Source: Aneurinibacillus tyrosinisolvens (GTDB lineage: Bacteria > Bacillota > Bacilli > Aneurinibacillales > Aneurinibacillaceae). From it: 64,000 nucleotides of DNA. A model generated the notes under the pieces. It was not told where the DNA came from, did not search any database, and saw only the letters and a program-made list of their open reading frames with translations. The DNA lies in assembly GCF_001015055.1 (NCBI RefSeq), contig NZ_BBWZ01000005.1:186001-250000 (forward strand), in the 5' to 3' direction. Within the stretch, counting starts at the first letter, position 1, and each line of letters begins with the position of its first letter. The translations under genes and the position numbers were made by a program. This document shows, piece by piece, positions 18,109 through 29,223 of the stretch.

Positions 18109-18246
18109 ATGAAATTACTCTCAGACGAAACGTTGCTGGATGCCTACTGCAAAGCTGTAAAGTTGCAATTAGAAAATGATTTTATCGCATTGCTGGAGGA
18201 TGAAATAGCGAAGCGGGCTTTGCTTGTTCCTTCTCAATACAATTAA
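18109..18246 (+). CDS. sda: Sporulation checkpoint protein Sda
   Basis: A 45-residue open frame encoding a protein that starts MKLLSDETLLDAYCKAVKLQ and continues with a second helix (NDFIALLEDEIAKRALL). This matches Sda (46 residues in B. subtilis), the antiparallel two-helix inhibitor of the KinA sporulation kinase that blocks sporulation during replication initiation or damage. GCAGGGAGG precedes the ATG at good spacing. DnaA boxes and a SigA promoter lie upstream, a terminator downstream, so it is a monocistronic unit. B. subtilis sda lies elsewhere (near yqeF). Confidence 0.93.
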   Translation: MKLLSDETLLDAYCKAVKLQLENDFIALLEDEIAKRALLVPSQYN

Positions 18247-18247
18247 T

Positions 18248-18299
18248 GAGACAGAAAAAATCCGGGGTAGAAGGATTGACTTCTGTCTCTTTATTTTTG
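18248..18299 (+). terminator. Intrinsic terminator after sda
   Basis: GAGACAGAA (18248–18256) pairs with TTCTGTCTC (18281–18289) across a 24-base loop, followed by TTTATTTTT. Confidence 0.7.
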
Positions 18300-18380
18300 T
18301 ACGCAGCCCCTTTTTTCGTGCAGAAATCACAGGACAGGGTAACGAGTGTTGTGGAAAAATTTAAAAAAATCGGCAGGTAT

Positions 18381-18409
18381 TTGCCGAACCATGCCGAATA
18401 AGCTATACT
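18381..18409 (+). promoter_or_regulatory. SigA promoter for sucCD with internal direct repeats
   Basis: TTGCCG (18381–18386), 17-base gap, TATACT (18404–18409). TGCCGAA occurs at 18382–18388 and again at 18392–18398, one helical turn apart, and CGGCA lies inverted at 18371–18375. This is an operator-like arrangement for an unidentified regulator. Confidence 0.55.
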
Positions 18410-18484
18410 GAATGCGCAGAATAGCTTACACTAGATAAGCGTAATGCGTTTATTTTATGGAAATCTTGGTTAGGAGGATGGAGA

Positions 18485-19645
18485 ATGAATATCCATGAGT
18501 ATCAAGGTAAAGAGATACTTAAACAGTACGGCGTTGCTGTGCCGAACGGAAAAGTAGCTTTTACGGTAAACGAAGCGGTTGAAGCAGCAAAAACTCTGGA
18601 TTCAAATGTATATGTAGTCAAAGCGCAAATCCATGCCGGTGGCCGTGGAAAAGCGGGCGGCGTAAAAATCGCGAAGAATTTGGACGAGGTCCGTACATAC
18701 GCGCAGGAAATCCTCGGAAAAACGCTTGTCACACATCAGACAGGCCCTGAAGGAAAAGAAGTAAAGCGCCTTCTTATTGAAGAAGGATGCGATATTCAGA
18801 AAGAATACTATGTTGGAATCGTAGTAGACCGCAACACGAACCGCGTGGTTATGATGGCTTCAGAAGAAGGCGGTACGGAAATCGAAGAAGTGGCTGAGAA
18901 AACACCGGAGAAAATCTTCAAAGAAGTTGTTGATCCGGCGGTTGGCCTGCAGGCGTTCCAGGCAAGAAGACTCGCTTTTTCAATCAATATTCCGAAAAAC
19001 CTTGTAAATAAAGCAGCGAAGTTCATGCTGAGCCTTTATCAGGCGTTTGTTGACAAAGACTGTTCGATTGCCGAAATCAATCCGCTTGTTGTAACGGGAG
19101 ACGGCAATGTGATGGCGCTTGACGCCAAGTTAAATTTCGACTCGAATGCGCTTTATCGCCACCAGGATATTGTACAGCTTCGTGACCTCGATGAAGAAGA
19201 TCCGAAAGAAATCGAAGCGTCTAACTATGACCTTAACTATATCGCGCTTGATGGAAACATCGGCTGTATGGTTAACGGTGCAGGCCTTGCTATGGCAACA
19301 ATGGACATCATTAAGCATTATGGCGGAAACCCGGCCAACTTCCTTGATGTGGGCGGCGGTGCTACAGCTGAAAAAGTTGCAGCAGCCTTCAAGCTTATTC
19401 TTTCCGATGAAAACGTAAAAGGTATCTTTATCAATATCTTTGGCGGTATTATGAAGTGCGACGTTATCGCAGAGGGTGTTGTTGAGGCTGCGAAGCAGGT
19501 TCAGCTTAACCGTCCGCTCGTTGTTCGTCTCGAAGGTACAAATGTTGACCTTGGTAAAAAGATTCTGAATGAATCCGGTTTAGATATCGTTGCAGCAGAA
19601 TCCATGGCAGACGGTGCCGAAAAAATTGTTTCCTTGGTGAAATAG
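18485..19645 (+). CDS. sucC: Succinyl-CoA synthetase, beta subunit
   Basis: ADP-forming succinate–CoA ligase beta subunit of the TCA cycle. 386 residues: the ATP-grasp domain begins [17 protein letters not shown] and contains [16 protein letters not shown]; the C-terminal CoA-ligase domain has [13 protein letters not shown] and [22 protein letters not shown] precedes the ATG. Paired with sucD 20 bases downstream. Confidence 0.97.
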   Translation: MNIHEYQGKEILKQYGVAVPNGKVAFTVNEAVEAAKTLDSNVYVVKAQIHAGGRGKAGGVKIAKNLDEVRTYAQEILGKTLVTHQTGPEGKEVKRLLIEEGCDIQKEYYVGIVVDRNTNRVVMMASEEGGTEIEEVAEKTPEKIFKEVVDPAVGLQAFQARRLAFSINIPKNLVNKAAKFMLSLYQAFVDKDCSIAEINPLVVTGDGNVMALDAKLNFDSNALYRHQDIVQLRDLDEEDPKEIEASNYDLNYIALDGNIGCMVNGAGLAMATMDIIKHYGGNPANFLDVGGGATAEKVAAAFKLILSDENVKGIFINIFGGIMKCDVIAEGVVEAAKQVQLNRPLVVRLEGTNVDLGKKILNESGLDIVAAESMADGAEKIVSLVK

Positions 19646-19665
19646 AAAGGTGGGACTGGAGAGTT

Positions 19666-20571
19666 ATGAGTATTCTTATTAATAAAGACACAAAAGTCAT
19701 TACCCAGGGTATTACGGGTGCGACAGGTTTATTCCATGCGAAAGGCTGCCGTGAATACGGTACGCAAATGGTTGGCGGTACATCACCGGGAAAAGGCGGC
19801 ACAGAAGTTGAAGGTTTCCCGGTTTTCGATACAGTTGTCCAGGCGGTAAGAGAAACAGGCGCGAATGCATCGGTTATTTATGTTCCACCGGCTTTCGCGG
19901 CCGATTCTATCATGGAAGCGGTAGACGCAGATCTTGATCTTGTGGTATGTATTACAGAAGGAATCCCTGTTCTTGATATGGTAAAAGTAAAACGCTACAT
20001 GGAAGGCAGCAGAACCCGTCTTATCGGGCCAAACTGTCCGGGCGTTATTACACCAGGGGAAAGTAAAATCGGGATTATGCCCGGATATATCCATGCTCCT
20101 GGTAAAGTGGGCATCGTTTCCCGTTCCGGAACCCTTACATATGAAGCTGTGCATCAGCTGACTACGAATGGAATCGGACAATCCACGGCTGTCGGTATTG
20201 GTGGAGACCCTGTAAACGGGACGAACTTTATCGACTGCCTGAAGCTGTTTAATGAAGACCCGGATACAGAAGCGGTCATCATGATCGGCGAAATTGGCGG
20301 TACTGCGGAAGAAGAGGCGGCTGAATGGGTGAAAGCGAACATGAAGAAACCGGTTGTCGGCTTCATTGGCGGACAAACAGCACCTCCAGGAAAGCGCATG
20401 GGACATGCTGGTGCTATCATTTCCGGCGGGAAAGGAACAGCCGCTGAGAAGATTAGAACGATGGAAGCATGTGGTATTCCTGTTGCCAAGACACCTTCAG
20501 AAATGGGTGTAACGATGATCAATGCCCTCATCGAGCGCGGATTGCTCGATGTTTGTAAAACAGTGAAGTAG
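19666..20571 (+). CDS. sucD: Succinyl-CoA synthetase, alpha subunit
   Basis: 301 residues. N-terminal Rossmann CoA-binding domain ([14 protein letters not shown]), then GPNCPG and SRSGTLTYE; the active-site histidine phosphorylated in catalysis is in [15 protein letters not shown]. Pairs with SucC to make ATP from succinyl-CoA. Followed by a terminator, so sucCD is a two-gene unit. Confidence 0.98.
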   Translation: MSILINKDTKVITQGITGATGLFHAKGCREYGTQMVGGTSPGKGGTEVEGFPVFDTVVQAVRETGANASVIYVPPAFAADSIMEAVDADLDLVVCITEGIPVLDMVKVKRYMEGSRTRLIGPNCPGVITPGESKIGIMPGYIHAPGKVGIVSRSGTLTYEAVHQLTTNGIGQSTAVGIGGDPVNGTNFIDCLKLFNEDPDTEAVIMIGEIGGTAEEEAAEWVKANMKKPVVGFIGGQTAPPGKRMGHAGAIISGGKGTAAEKIRTMEACGIPVAKTPSEMGVTMINALIERGLLDVCKTVK

Positions 20572-20582
20572 ATAGAGGAGAA

Positions 20583-20611
20583 AGAAGTGCTCTTGCAGCG
20601 CTTCTTTTTTT
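20583..20611 (+). terminator. Intrinsic terminator after sucD
   Basis: AGAAGTGC (20583–20590) pairs with GCGCTTCT (20598–20605) with one wobble and a 7-base loop, followed by T. Confidence 0.8.
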
Positions 20612-20675
20612 GTCATCATATACTGGAAGGAAATCCCAGATAAGCGTAGAAATTAATGGGGAAAGGGGAGTGAAG

Positions 20676-21783
20676 ATGGGAAACAGCAAATACGGTTTAT
20701 TGGCGCTCGCCGGACTCGATGGTGTAGGGAGAAAGGCGCTGCGAAGAGCGAGGAAAGGTGGGTGGACAGCCGGGTTTTCGACCTGGCATGTAAGAGAAAT
20801 ACAGGAACGGCTCGGTGTAACAAATACGATAGCGGAACAGATAAAGGGAGATTTTTCCCTTGAGAGCGGCAAAGAAAAATATGAATGGCTTACCAAACGC
20901 AAGATTCATCTGCTTGCATATAACGATGCGGAATACCCTGCTTGGCTCCGGGAAATTGCAGATCCTCCCGAACTGCTGTATGCTATGGGAAAGCTTGAGT
21001 CTTTATCGATGCCGGCCATTGCTCTGGTCGGAACCCGAAACCCAACCGTTTATGGCAAAAACATTGCCAGGCAGTTTGGGATGGAGTTGGCGAAAAGAAA
21101 GTGGGCGGCCATCTCCGGGCTGGCGAGAGGAATTGACGGCGAGGCTCATCGGGGCGCCGTTGAAGCAAATGGGGTTACGATTGCGGTGCTTGGCTGCGGT
21201 ATCGACCAGATCTATCCGAAAGAAAATGAAAAGCTCGCCGAAAAAAATAAAAGACCAGGGGCTCCTGCTCTCGGAGTACGCACCGGGGACAGTTCCGCAA
21301 AAAGGCTTCTTCCCTGAAAGAAACCGCATTATAAGCGGACTTGGGCGCGGGACGATTGTAGTCGAAGCAGCTTCGCGCAGCGGCTCTCTTATTACAGCCG
21401 ATTTTGCCGGGGACCAGGGAAGAGACGTATTTGCTGTTCCCGGTTCCATTCATTCTCCGAAAAGCGCGGGCTGCCACTGGCTGATTCAGCAGGGGGCAAA
21501 ATTGGTACAAAATATTGATGATGTGCTGTCAGAATATCCTGATACCGTTTCGGGTACAAATGAAAGTATAAATGGGACCGAAAGTACAAATGCGTCCGGC
21601 CGTGCTACGAAGGAGGAGTCCATTGTCCTTGAAGCCATACAGTGGGAACCGGTGTCGTATGAAGAAGTTTTGTGTCGAACCTCATTTTCTTCTTCCTATT
21701 TGCACTATATTCTGTTATCGTTGCAAGTAAAAAAACTAATCATGCAGCTGCCGGGGCCTGCATATGTTCGCATTACTCCCTAG
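20676..21783 (+). CDS. dprA: DNA processing protein DprA (frameshifted)
   Basis: Single-stranded DNA-binding protein that loads RecA during transformation. The start at 20676 follows GGGGAAAGGGG; GTG at 20670 is an alternative. Helical N-terminus, then the Rossmann-like core GTRNPTVYGK, SGLARGIDGEAHRGA and GCGIDQIYPKEN. The frame breaks in a run of seven A at 21241–21247; removing one A joins LAEK to IKDQGLLLSEYAPGT, and the rest (GLGRGTIVVEAASRSGSLITAD; C-terminal winged helix) follows in the other frame. Restored length is about 368 residues. Sequence error, phase variation or transcriptional slippage are all possible. Confidence 0.88.
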
Positions 21784-21860
21784 CACGGCTGTTTGACAAA
21801 CCAGAGGGAAGTAAGAAATAATAGGAGGAATTCTTTTTCATCCAAAAGGGGGAAACATGC

Positions 21861-23942
21861 TTGGCAGATTCGCTTGTAATAGTAGAGTCTCCCGCAAAGG
21901 CGAAGACAATCGGGAAATATCTCGGTAAGAAATATATTGTGAAAGCATCGATGGGCCATGTGAGGGACTTGCCTAAAAGTCAAATGGGTGTAGATGTGGA
22001 AGACGGATTCGAGCCCAAGTACATAACGATCCGTGGAAAAGGCGATGTACTGAAAGAATTGCGCGATGCGTCGAAAAAGGTAAAAAACATCTATCTTGCC
22101 GCTGACCCGGATCGTGAGGGGGAAGCGATTGCCTGGCATCTGGCCCACAGTTTGAATATAGACGAAGAGAAAGCATGCCGTGTTGTGTTCAATGAAATTA
22201 CGAAGCAGGCGGTCAAAGAAGCGTTTAAACATCCGAGAAAAATTGACATGGATCGTGTAAACGCCCAGCAAACGCGGCGGATCCTTGACCGGCTTGTCGG
22301 TTACAACATTTCTCCGCTTCTCTGGAAGAAGGTGAAGAAGGGGTTAAGCGCTGGACGTGTGCAGTCAGTGGCCGTCAAGTTAATCATTGACCGCGAGAAA
22401 GAGATTAACGCCTTTATCCCTGAAGAATACTGGTCAGTGACCGCGCACCTCCTAGCGGGGGAAGAAGGCTTTGAGGCTAAGTTTTATGGCTATAATAATG
22501 AAAAAACAGAACTCCATTCGGAAGAGGAAGTCAATCAGCTCCTGGCTAAAATAAAAAACGGTGAATATACTGTAGTTGAATTGAAAAAGCGGGAACGCAG
22601 ACGCAACCCGGCCGCTCCGTTTACGACAAGCTCTCTGCAGCAGGAGGCAGCCAGAAAGTTAAACTTCCGGGCAGCGAAGACCATGATGGTTGCCCAGCAG
22701 CTGTATGAGGGAATCGATATCGGAAAAGAAGGAACAGTAGGTCTCATTACGTATATGAGAACGGACTCGACAAGACTGTCTCCCCTTGCGCAGGAAGAAG
22801 CGAAGAACTACATTTCCGAGGAATACGGAGATGCCTATGCTTTGACGGAGCCAAGACAATTCAGCAAGAAAGAAAAGGCACAGGATGCCCATGAAGCCAT
22901 CCGCCCGACGCTGATAAATAAAGATCCCGGCTCTTTAAAAGAATATCTGTCGCGTGATCAATTAAAGCTATACCGGCTTATTTGGGAGCGCTTTATTGCA
23001 AGCCAGATGGCTGCAGCCGTGCTTGACACCGTAACAGCGGACATTGATGTGGAGGGCGCAAAATTTCGCGCCAACGGTTCACAGGTCAAATTTCCGGGTT
23101 TTATGAAGGTGTACGTAGAGGGAACCGATGATGCCCAGAAGGAAGACGATAAAATGCTTCCTCCTCTCGTTGAGGGGCAGAAGCCTAAGCTTAGCGAAAT
23201 AGAACCGAAGCAGCACTTTACCCAGCCGCCGCCCCGCTACTCAGAGGCAAGGCTCGTTAAAACGCTTGAGGAACTAGGTATCGGAAGGCCAAGCACGTAT
23301 GCACCAACGCTTGATACAATCCAGAAGCGCGGATACGTAGCAATGCAGGAGCGCCGTTTCGTGCCTACTGAGCTCGGGGAGATTGTCATCGGGTTAATGG
23401 AAGAATTCTTCCCGGAAATTCTGGACACCGAGTTTACCGCAAAGATGGAAGATGACCTGGACCATATCGAAGAGGGGAAAGCCCGCTGGTCTGAAGTGCT
23501 TCAAGGCTTTTACAGCGGGTTTGCCAAGCGGCTTGAAGTAGCGGAGCAGCATATGCAGGAAGTGGAAATTGAAGACGAAGTGTCCGATATTGCCTGCGAT
23601 AAATGCGGAAGCCCGATGGTTTACAAAATGGGACGGTACGGAAAGTTTCTCGCCTGCTCCTCTTTTCCTGATTGCCGCAACACGATGGCGATTGTAAAAG
23701 AAGTCGGGGTGAGCTGCCCGAAGTGTGCGGAAGGCCAAATCGTAGAACGGAAGAGCAAGAAGAACCGGGTGTTTTACGGGTGCAACCGCTACCCGGAATG
23801 TGATTTTGTTTCCTGGGACAAACCGCTGCCGCGCAAATGTCCGAAGTGTGAGAATATGCTCGTTGAAAAGAAGGGCAAAAGCAAAGGTAAGGGAACAACC
23901 GTGAACTGTGCGGTTTGTGATTACGAAGAAGAAACAACATAA
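21861..23942 (+). CDS. topA: DNA topoisomerase I
   Basis: Relaxes negative supercoils. 693 residues. TTG start eight bases after AAAGGGGG; the ATG at 21856 is out of frame. TOPRIM domain [19 protein letters not shown] with [12 protein letters not shown]; active-site tyrosine in [12 protein letters not shown]; three C-terminal four-cysteine zinc motifs from about residue 575 (CDKCGSPM...CSSFPDC; CPKCAEG...CNRYPEC; CPKCENM...CAVCDY). Fits the B. subtilis enzyme throughout. Confidence 0.97.
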   Translation: MADSLVIVESPAKAKTIGKYLGKKYIVKASMGHVRDLPKSQMGVDVEDGFEPKYITIRGKGDVLKELRDASKKVKNIYLAADPDREGEAIAWHLAHSLNIDEEKACRVVFNEITKQAVKEAFKHPRKIDMDRVNAQQTRRILDRLVGYNISPLLWKKVKKGLSAGRVQSVAVKLIIDREKEINAFIPEEYWSVTAHLLAGEEGFEAKFYGYNNEKTELHSEEEVNQLLAKIKNGEYTVVELKKRERRRNPAAPFTTSSLQQEAARKLNFRAAKTMMVAQQLYEGIDIGKEGTVGLITYMRTDSTRLSPLAQEEAKNYISEEYGDAYALTEPRQFSKKEKAQDAHEAIRPTLINKDPGSLKEYLSRDQLKLYRLIWERFIASQMAAAVLDTVTADIDVEGAKFRANGSQVKFPGFMKVYVEGTDDAQKEDDKMLPPLVEGQKPKLSEIEPKQHFTQPPPRYSEARLVKTLEELGIGRPSTYAPTLDTIQKRGYVAMQERRFVPTELGEIVIGLMEEFFPEILDTEFTAKMEDDLDHIEEGKARWSEVLQGFYSGFAKRLEVAEQHMQEVEIEDEVSDIACDKCGSPMVYKMGRYGKFLACSSFPDCRNTMAIVKEVGVSCPKCAEGQIVERKSKKNRVFYGCNRYPECDFVSWDKPLPRKCPKCENMLVEKKGKSKGKGTTVNCAVCDYEEETT

Positions 23943-23959
23943 GAAGGAGCATGACAGCA

Positions 23960-25279
23960 ATGAAGAAAGTAACAGTCGTTGGAGCCGGGCTTGCGGGAAG
24001 TGAAGCGGCCTGGCAAATTGCAGAGCAGGGAGTTGAGGTCACTCTTTATGAAATGCGCCCGGTTAGACAGACGCCGGCGCACCATACCGACAAGTTCGCG
24101 GAACTCGTCTGCAGCAACTCCCTGCGCGCGAATTCGTTAACCAATGCAGTCGGGATTTTAAAAGAAGAGATGCGCCGTTTTTCTTCGATTATTATCGATG
24201 CTGCAGATGATTGCGCGGTACCGGCCGGGGGAGCGCTTGCCGTTGACCGGCACGAGTTCGCCGAGGCGGTGACGGACCGTATTCGCAATCATCCGCGGAT
24301 TGAGGTACGCAATGAAGAAATAACGGAAATCCCGGATGGAATTGTCATCATTGCGACAGGTCCGCTTACGTCCCCTGACCTGTCCAATTGCTTAAAAGGG
24401 CTGACAGGCCAGGAATACCTTTATTTCTATGACGCTGCGGCACCGATACTCGATAAAGAAACGATCAACATGGATAAAGTGTTTCTCGCTTCACGTTACG
24501 ACAAAGGAGAAGCGGCTTACCTGAATTGCCCTATGAACGAAGAAGAGTTCGATGCTTTCTATGAGGCGCTTATAACAGCGGAAGAGGTTGCGCTCAAGGA
24601 ATTTGAGAAGGAAGTGTTTTTCGAAGGCTGCATGCCCATTGAAGTCATGGCAAAACGCGGGAAACAGACGATGCTGTTCGGACCGATGAAGCCGGTTGGC
24701 CTTACGGATCCCCGAACCGGCAAACAGCCGTTTGCCGTCGTTCAATTGCGGCAGGATAACAGTGCGGGTACCCTGTATAATATCGTAGGTTTTCAAACCC
24801 ATCTGAAGTGGCCGGAACAAAAACGGGTCTTTCAAATGATTCCGGGGCTGGAAAACGCGGAAATCGTCCGCTACGGCGTCATCCATCGCAATACGTTTAT
24901 TAACTCTCCGCGGCTGATGCGCCCCTCGTATCAATACAGAGACCGGGATGACCTGTTCTTTGCCGGGCAGATGACAGGAGTAGAGGGGTACGTCGAATCC
25001 GCCGCCTCCGGTTTGATTGCGGGCATTAATGCAGGGCGGCTCGCGCGCGGGCTTGAATCCGTAGAATTCCCTAAAGAAACAGCAATGGGCAGTATGGCGC
25101 ACTATATTACGACCGCGAATCCGGATAGCTTCCAGCCAATGAACGCCAATTTCGGGTTATTTCCGCCTCTGGAAAAGAAAATACGCAATAAAAAAGAACG
25201 GTACGAACAATACGCGCAGCGAGCCCTTGATAAGATTCAGAATTTTTCTCGAAACATCCACAATTTAAGTTGCAGTTAA
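23960..25279 (+). CDS. trmFO: Folate-dependent tRNA-U54 methyltransferase TrmFO
   Basis: FAD- and methylene-THF-dependent enzyme making m5U54 in the tRNA T-loop. 439 residues; dinucleotide-binding motif [13 protein letters not shown], then [26 protein letters not shown], with the catalytic-type cysteine in that stretch, and [13 protein letters not shown]. The start at 23960 is chosen because AAGGAG ends at 23949; the ATG at 23951 would be only a base away. Confidence 0.96.
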   Translation: MKKVTVVGAGLAGSEAAWQIAEQGVEVTLYEMRPVRQTPAHHTDKFAELVCSNSLRANSLTNAVGILKEEMRRFSSIIIDAADDCAVPAGGALAVDRHEFAEAVTDRIRNHPRIEVRNEEITEIPDGIVIIATGPLTSPDLSNCLKGLTGQEYLYFYDAAAPILDKETINMDKVFLASRYDKGEAAYLNCPMNEEEFDAFYEALITAEEVALKEFEKEVFFEGCMPIEVMAKRGKQTMLFGPMKPVGLTDPRTGKQPFAVVQLRQDNSAGTLYNIVGFQTHLKWPEQKRVFQMIPGLENAEIVRYGVIHRNTFINSPRLMRPSYQYRDRDDLFFAGQMTGVEGYVESAASGLIAGINAGRLARGLESVEFPKETAMGSMAHYITTANPDSFQPMNANFGLFPPLEKKIRNKKERYEQYAQRALDKIQNFSRNIHNLSCS

Positions 25280-25327
25280 CGGATGGGATATGTTACTATT
25301 GATTTGCTCGGTGAGGGAGGTAAAAGA

Positions 25328-26230
25328 ATGGACGGTTCGCAGCCTGATTCGATGCTTCTGCTCTTTAAACAATACCTGCAGATAGAGAAAAACGCTTCAC
25401 CTCTTACAATAATAAACTATGAGAAGGACATACTTGCCTTTATGGAATTTATGAAGCAGCATGCTGTCTCGGACTATGCTGCTGTTTCTTATGTTCATGT
25501 GCGTGCATACCTTTCTTCATTGAACGAGAAACAGTATTCCCGCCGTTCGATTGCAAGAAAGCTCTCAAGCCTGCGCAGCTTTTACCGGTTTCTTATGCGC
25601 GAGGAATACCTTGACAGCAACCCGTTTAAAATGGTTTCAACCCCTAAAATCGAGAAGCGCCTCCCTTCGTTTCTGTACCCGAAGGAAGTGGAAATGCTTC
25701 TAAGCCTTCCGGATGAAACGAAACACCTCGGGATGCGCGATCGAACCATTTTAGAAGTGTTATACGGCAGCGGGATGCGCGTGTCTGAACTGGCAGGCCT
25801 AACGGTTCGCTCGATTGATATGATCATTGGCACTGCGCTTGTTTTTGGTAAAGGAGCGAAGGAGCGTTATGTTCCGCTTGGCAAGTATGCCATTGAAGCG
25901 TATAAGAAATACATACAGCACGCAAGGCCGGCACTTCTTAAGGAAAATCGAACGGACATTCTGTTCTTGAACGCGCGGGGAGAACCGCTGACCGATCGCA
26001 GCGTGAGGCGTATGATTAACAAGTATGTCGAACAGGCGAGTGAGCTCTTGAAAGTAAGCCCGCACACATTCCGCCATACGTTTGCGACGCATTTGCTCGA
26101 CAATGGCGCCGATTTGCGAAGCGTGCAGGAAATGCTGGGTCACTCTAATATTTCTTCAACGCAGATTTACACGCATGTAACGAAGGAACGATTGCGTATG
26201 GTATACAATCAGGCTCATCCGCGGGCATAG
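25328..26230 (+). CDS. xerC: Tyrosine recombinase XerC (CodV)
   Basis: Resolves chromosome dimers at dif with XerD. 300 residues: N-terminal SAM-like core-binding domain ([18 protein letters not shown]) and C-terminal catalytic domain with Arg in [22 protein letters not shown] (His/Arg), [13 protein letters not shown] (His and nucleophile Tyr). The start at 25328 follows GAGGGAGG. First of the codV–hslV–hslU–codY group. Confidence 0.96.
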   Translation: MDGSQPDSMLLLFKQYLQIEKNASPLTIINYEKDILAFMEFMKQHAVSDYAAVSYVHVRAYLSSLNEKQYSRRSIARKLSSLRSFYRFLMREEYLDSNPFKMVSTPKIEKRLPSFLYPKEVEMLLSLPDETKHLGMRDRTILEVLYGSGMRVSELAGLTVRSIDMIIGTALVFGKGAKERYVPLGKYAIEAYKKYIQHARPALLKENRTDILFLNARGEPLTDRSVRRMINKYVEQASELLKVSPHTFRHTFATHLLDNGADLRSVQEMLGHSNISSTQIYTHVTKERLRMVYNQAHPRA

Positions 26231-26255
26231 TGATATACATAACGGAGGCGATGTA

Positions 26256-26801
26256 ATGGAAATGTCTTTCCATGCGACAACTATTTTTGCTGTTCAACAT
26301 AACGGAAGTGCGGCAATGGCGGGTGATGGCCAGGTAACTTTTGGCAATGCGGTTGTTATGAAACAAACAGCGAAGAAAGTCAGAAGGTTATACCATGGGC
26401 AGGTAGTGGCCGGGTTTGCCGGGTCTGTTGCAGATGCGATTACGCTATTTGAGAAGTTCGAGGCGAAGCTTGAAGAGTATCACGGTAATTTGCAGCGGGC
26501 TGCTGTAGAACTTGCAAAAGACTGGCGTTTAGACAAGGTTTTGCGCCGGCTGGAAGCTCTGATGATTGTGATGAATAAGGATAATATGCTGCTCATTTCC
26601 GGAAATGGGGAAATTATTGAACCGGATGATGGGATTCTTGCAATCGGATCCGGCGGCAATTACGCGCTGGCCGCCGGAAGGGCGCTCAAGCAGCATGCTC
26701 CTTCACTGACAGCCAAAGAAATGGCGACAGCGGCGCTTACGACAGCCGCGGATATTTGTGTGTATACGAATCATAACCTTGTAGTGGAAGAAATCGACTA
26801 A
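26256..26801 (+). CDS. hslV: ATP-dependent protease subunit HslV (ClpQ/CodW)
   Basis: Proteolytic core of the HslVU protease. 181 residues; [38 protein letters not shown] and [14 protein letters not shown] match CodW. B. subtilis CodW is an N-terminal serine protease (MSSFHATT). Here the best-spaced start (26256, GGAGG ending 26248) gives MEMSFHATT, whereas ATG 26262 gives MSFHATT with Ser2. Which start is used decides whether a terminal serine can form. Confidence 0.95.
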   Translation: MEMSFHATTIFAVQHNGSAAMAGDGQVTFGNAVVMKQTAKKVRRLYHGQVVAGFAGSVADAITLFEKFEAKLEEYHGNLQRAAVELAKDWRLDKVLRRLEALMIVMNKDNMLLISGNGEIIEPDDGILAIGSGGNYALAAGRALKQHAPSLTAKEMATAALTTAADICVYTNHNLVVEEID

Positions 26802-26816
26802 CCGGGGGGAAGTGCT

Positions 26817-28217
26817 TTGAAAAATACGGAACGTTTAACTCCCAGACAAATTGTTGAGCAGCTGGATCACTTCATTGTCGGCCAGAAAGAGGCGAAGCGG
26901 GCGGTTGCCATTGCGCTTCGCAACCGATATAGAAGAAATTTGCTTCCGGAAGATATGAAGGACGAAATTGTCCCGAAAAACATTTTAATGATTGGGCCAA
27001 CGGGAGTCGGGAAAACAGAGATTGCCCGGCGTCTGGCCAAACTGACCGGTGCTCCTTTCATTAAAGTAGAAGCTACCAAGTTTACCGAGGTAGGTTATGT
27101 CGGAAGAGACGTGGAATCGATGGTGCGCGATCTCGTGGAAACGGCCGTTCGAATTGTAAAGGCGGAAAAGACCGAAGAGGTAAAAGATAAAGCCGAAGCG
27201 ATGGCGAATGAACGGCTTGTTCACGTCCTCGTGCCTGGTAAAAAAGCAAACAAATCGTTTAAAAACCCGCTTGAGATGTTTTTTGGCAACCAGGAAGCGA
27301 ATCAGACCTCGCAATCCCCTGATTCCGAAGAACTTTCTCTGTCCCAGGAAAGACGGCAGGTTGCTCACCAGCTTGCGATGGGCCAGCTGGAGGACACGGT
27401 CGTTGAAATCGAAGTAGAGGATGCCGCACCTTCGATGCTGGATATGTTTTCGGGTTCAGGAATTGAACAAATGGGTATTAATATGCAAGAGATGCTTGGG
27501 AATTTCATGCCCAAAAAAATGAAGAACCGCAAGCTGCCTGTCCGTGAAGCGAGAAAAGTACTCGTAATTCAAGAGGCACAGAAGCTCATCGATATGGATG
27601 AAGTGATGCAGGAATCTGTACAGCGGGCAGAGCAATCAGGCATTATTTTTATCGACGAGATTGATAAAATCGCGGGCAAGGAATCCAATTCGGCGCAAGT
27701 GTCCCGGGAAGGGGTACAGCGCGATATTTTACCGATTGTAGAAGGTTCGACCGTGATAACGAAATACGGCCCTGTGAAAACAGACTACGTCCTGTTCATC
27801 GCCGCGGGTGCTTTTCACATGGCGAAGCCTTCGGATCTAATCCCCGAATTGCAGGGACGTTTCCCGATTCGTGTGGAACTGGGAAGCCTGCGGGTGGAGG
27901 ATTTTATCCGCATCCTTACGGAACCGAGAAATGCCCTAATTAAACAATACACCGCGCTCTTAGAGACGGAAGGAATAAAAGTTGAATTTTCTGACGAAGC
28001 TGTTAGGGAGATCGCGGCACTCGCAACTGAGGTGAATCAAAACACAGATAATATCGGAGCCAGAAGATTACATACAATTCTTGAAAAATTGCTTGAAGAT
28101 TTATCATTTGAGGCATCCGATATTAACTTGGAGAAAATTTTAATTACACCTGAGTATGTGAAAGAGAAACTCAAAGACATTGTGGAAGATCGCGATTTAA
28201 GCCGTTATATATTATAG
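26817..28217 (+). CDS. hslU: HslU ATPase (ClpY/CodX)
   Basis: AAA+ unfoldase partner of HslV. 466 residues; [17 protein letters not shown] at the N-terminus, Walker [16 protein letters not shown], pore-loop region GYVGRDVES, an intermediate domain around residues 110–240, Walker [13 protein letters not shown] and a C-terminal SRYIL tail for docking. TTG start after a GGGGGGAAG site, 15 bases after hslV. Confidence 0.96.
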   Translation: MKNTERLTPRQIVEQLDHFIVGQKEAKRAVAIALRNRYRRNLLPEDMKDEIVPKNILMIGPTGVGKTEIARRLAKLTGAPFIKVEATKFTEVGYVGRDVESMVRDLVETAVRIVKAEKTEEVKDKAEAMANERLVHVLVPGKKANKSFKNPLEMFFGNQEANQTSQSPDSEELSLSQERRQVAHQLAMGQLEDTVVEIEVEDAAPSMLDMFSGSGIEQMGINMQEMLGNFMPKKMKNRKLPVREARKVLVIQEAQKLIDMDEVMQESVQRAEQSGIIFIDEIDKIAGKESNSAQVSREGVQRDILPIVEGSTVITKYGPVKTDYVLFIAAGAFHMAKPSDLIPELQGRFPIRVELGSLRVEDFIRILTEPRNALIKQYTALLETEGIKVEFSDEAVREIAALATEVNQNTDNIGARRLHTILEKLLEDLSFEASDINLEKILITPEYVKEKLKDIVEDRDLSRYIL

Positions 28218-28240
28218 AAAATGAAGGAGGATTTACAACA

Positions 28241-29020
28241 ATGGACTTACTTGCAAAAATACGACGCATTAACCGCTTGCTGCAAAAAACGGCAGGACAC
28301 CCTGTAAACTTTATGGAGATGGCTGAGGTACTAAGCGAAATCATTGGAGCCAACATTTTCGTTCTCAGCCGCAAAGGAAAAATTCTTGGCCACGCGATCG
28401 CGCAGGAAGTGGATAATGAACGCATTCGTAAAATGCTGGAAGAGAAGCGTTTTCCGGGAGATTACAGCACCCAGCTCCTGCGGGTGGACGAAACGTCTGC
28501 AAACCTTGATATTGAAAGCCCATATACTGCATTCCCGGTTGAGATGAAAGATTTATTCAAAAATGCCTTAACAACGGTTGTACCCGTTATCGGCGGAGGG
28601 GATCGTCTCGGCACACTCATACTTGCCCGCGTAAACGAAAAATTTACGGATGACGATTTAGTTCTGGCTGAAGTAGGGGCTACCGTAGTCGGAATGGAAA
28701 TTCTGAGAGAACGGGCGGAAGAGATTGAACAGGAAGCGCGCAGCAAGGCAGTCGTACAGATGGCGATTGGCTCTCTGTCCTACAGCGAGCTGGAGGCGGT
28801 TGAACATATTTTTGAAGAACTGGATGGCAGGGAGGGCTTGCTCGTTGCAAGTAAAATTGCAGACAGGGTAGGGATTACGCGTTCCGTGATTGTCAATGCG
28901 CTTCGTAAGCTGGAAAGCGCAGGTGTCATTGAGTCTCGTTCGCTTGGGATGAAGGGAACATACATTAAGATTTTGAATGAGAAGCTGCTGCCTGAATTAG
29001 AAAAATTAAAGACTTCGTAA
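28241..29020 (+). CDS. codY: GTP-sensing transcriptional regulator CodY
   Basis: Global regulator of nutrient response in Firmicutes, sensing GTP and branched-chain amino acids. 259 residues: N-terminal GAF domain ([16 protein letters not shown] to about residue 155), linker helix, and a winged HTH ending [34 protein letters not shown]. Last gene of the xerC–hslVU–codY unit; a terminator separates it from flgB. Confidence 0.97.
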   Translation: MDLLAKIRRINRLLQKTAGHPVNFMEMAEVLSEIIGANIFVLSRKGKILGHAIAQEVDNERIRKMLEEKRFPGDYSTQLLRVDETSANLDIESPYTAFPVEMKDLFKNALTTVVPVIGGGDRLGTLILARVNEKFTDDDLVLAEVGATVVGMEILRERAEEIEQEARSKAVVQMAIGSLSYSELEAVEHIFEELDGREGLLVASKIADRVGITRSVIVNALRKLESAGVIESRSLGMKGTYIKILNEKLLPELEKLKTS

Positions 29021-29048
29021 ACACGTTAAAATACTTGTTCGGTAAATT

Positions 29049-29077
29049 AGCCCTATCTTTAAGATAGGGCTTTGTTC
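29049..29077 (+). terminator. Intrinsic terminator after codY
   Basis: GCCCTATCT (29050–29058) and AGATAGGGC (29062–29070) form a nine-pair stem with a TTA loop, followed by TTTGTT. The T run is short. Confidence 0.6.
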
Positions 29078-29223
29078 ATTTACTGCAATCTGCTAATATA
29101 AGATCGTTAATTAAATTGTGTATATTTGTCGAATATGCAGGAGATTTTGTCGTAGTATGGAATATAGTAGGTTGAGGATTCAGCTATTGAACAAGTTTTA
29201 TCTATATATTGGGGGAATAATGC
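29071..29223 (+). promoter_or_regulatory. fla/che upstream region
   Basis: AT-rich gap before flgB, where B. subtilis has its fla/che promoters. Only a weak SigA match is visible (TTGTTC 29072–29077, 16-base gap, TAATAT 29094–29099). No SigD-type element (TAAA, 15 bases, GCCGATAT) with correct spacing was found. GGGGGAA near 29211–29217 is the flgB ribosome site. Confidence 0.3.

Noticed and set aside
18318..18401. 27-codon open frame (GTG start) between sda and sucC
   Set aside because: No ribosome site, overlaps the sda terminator surroundings and the sucC promoter; likely chance.
29112..29130. TAAA … GTCGAATA upstream of flgB as a SigD promoter
   Set aside because: Only about 12 bases separate the elements and the -10 is a poor match.
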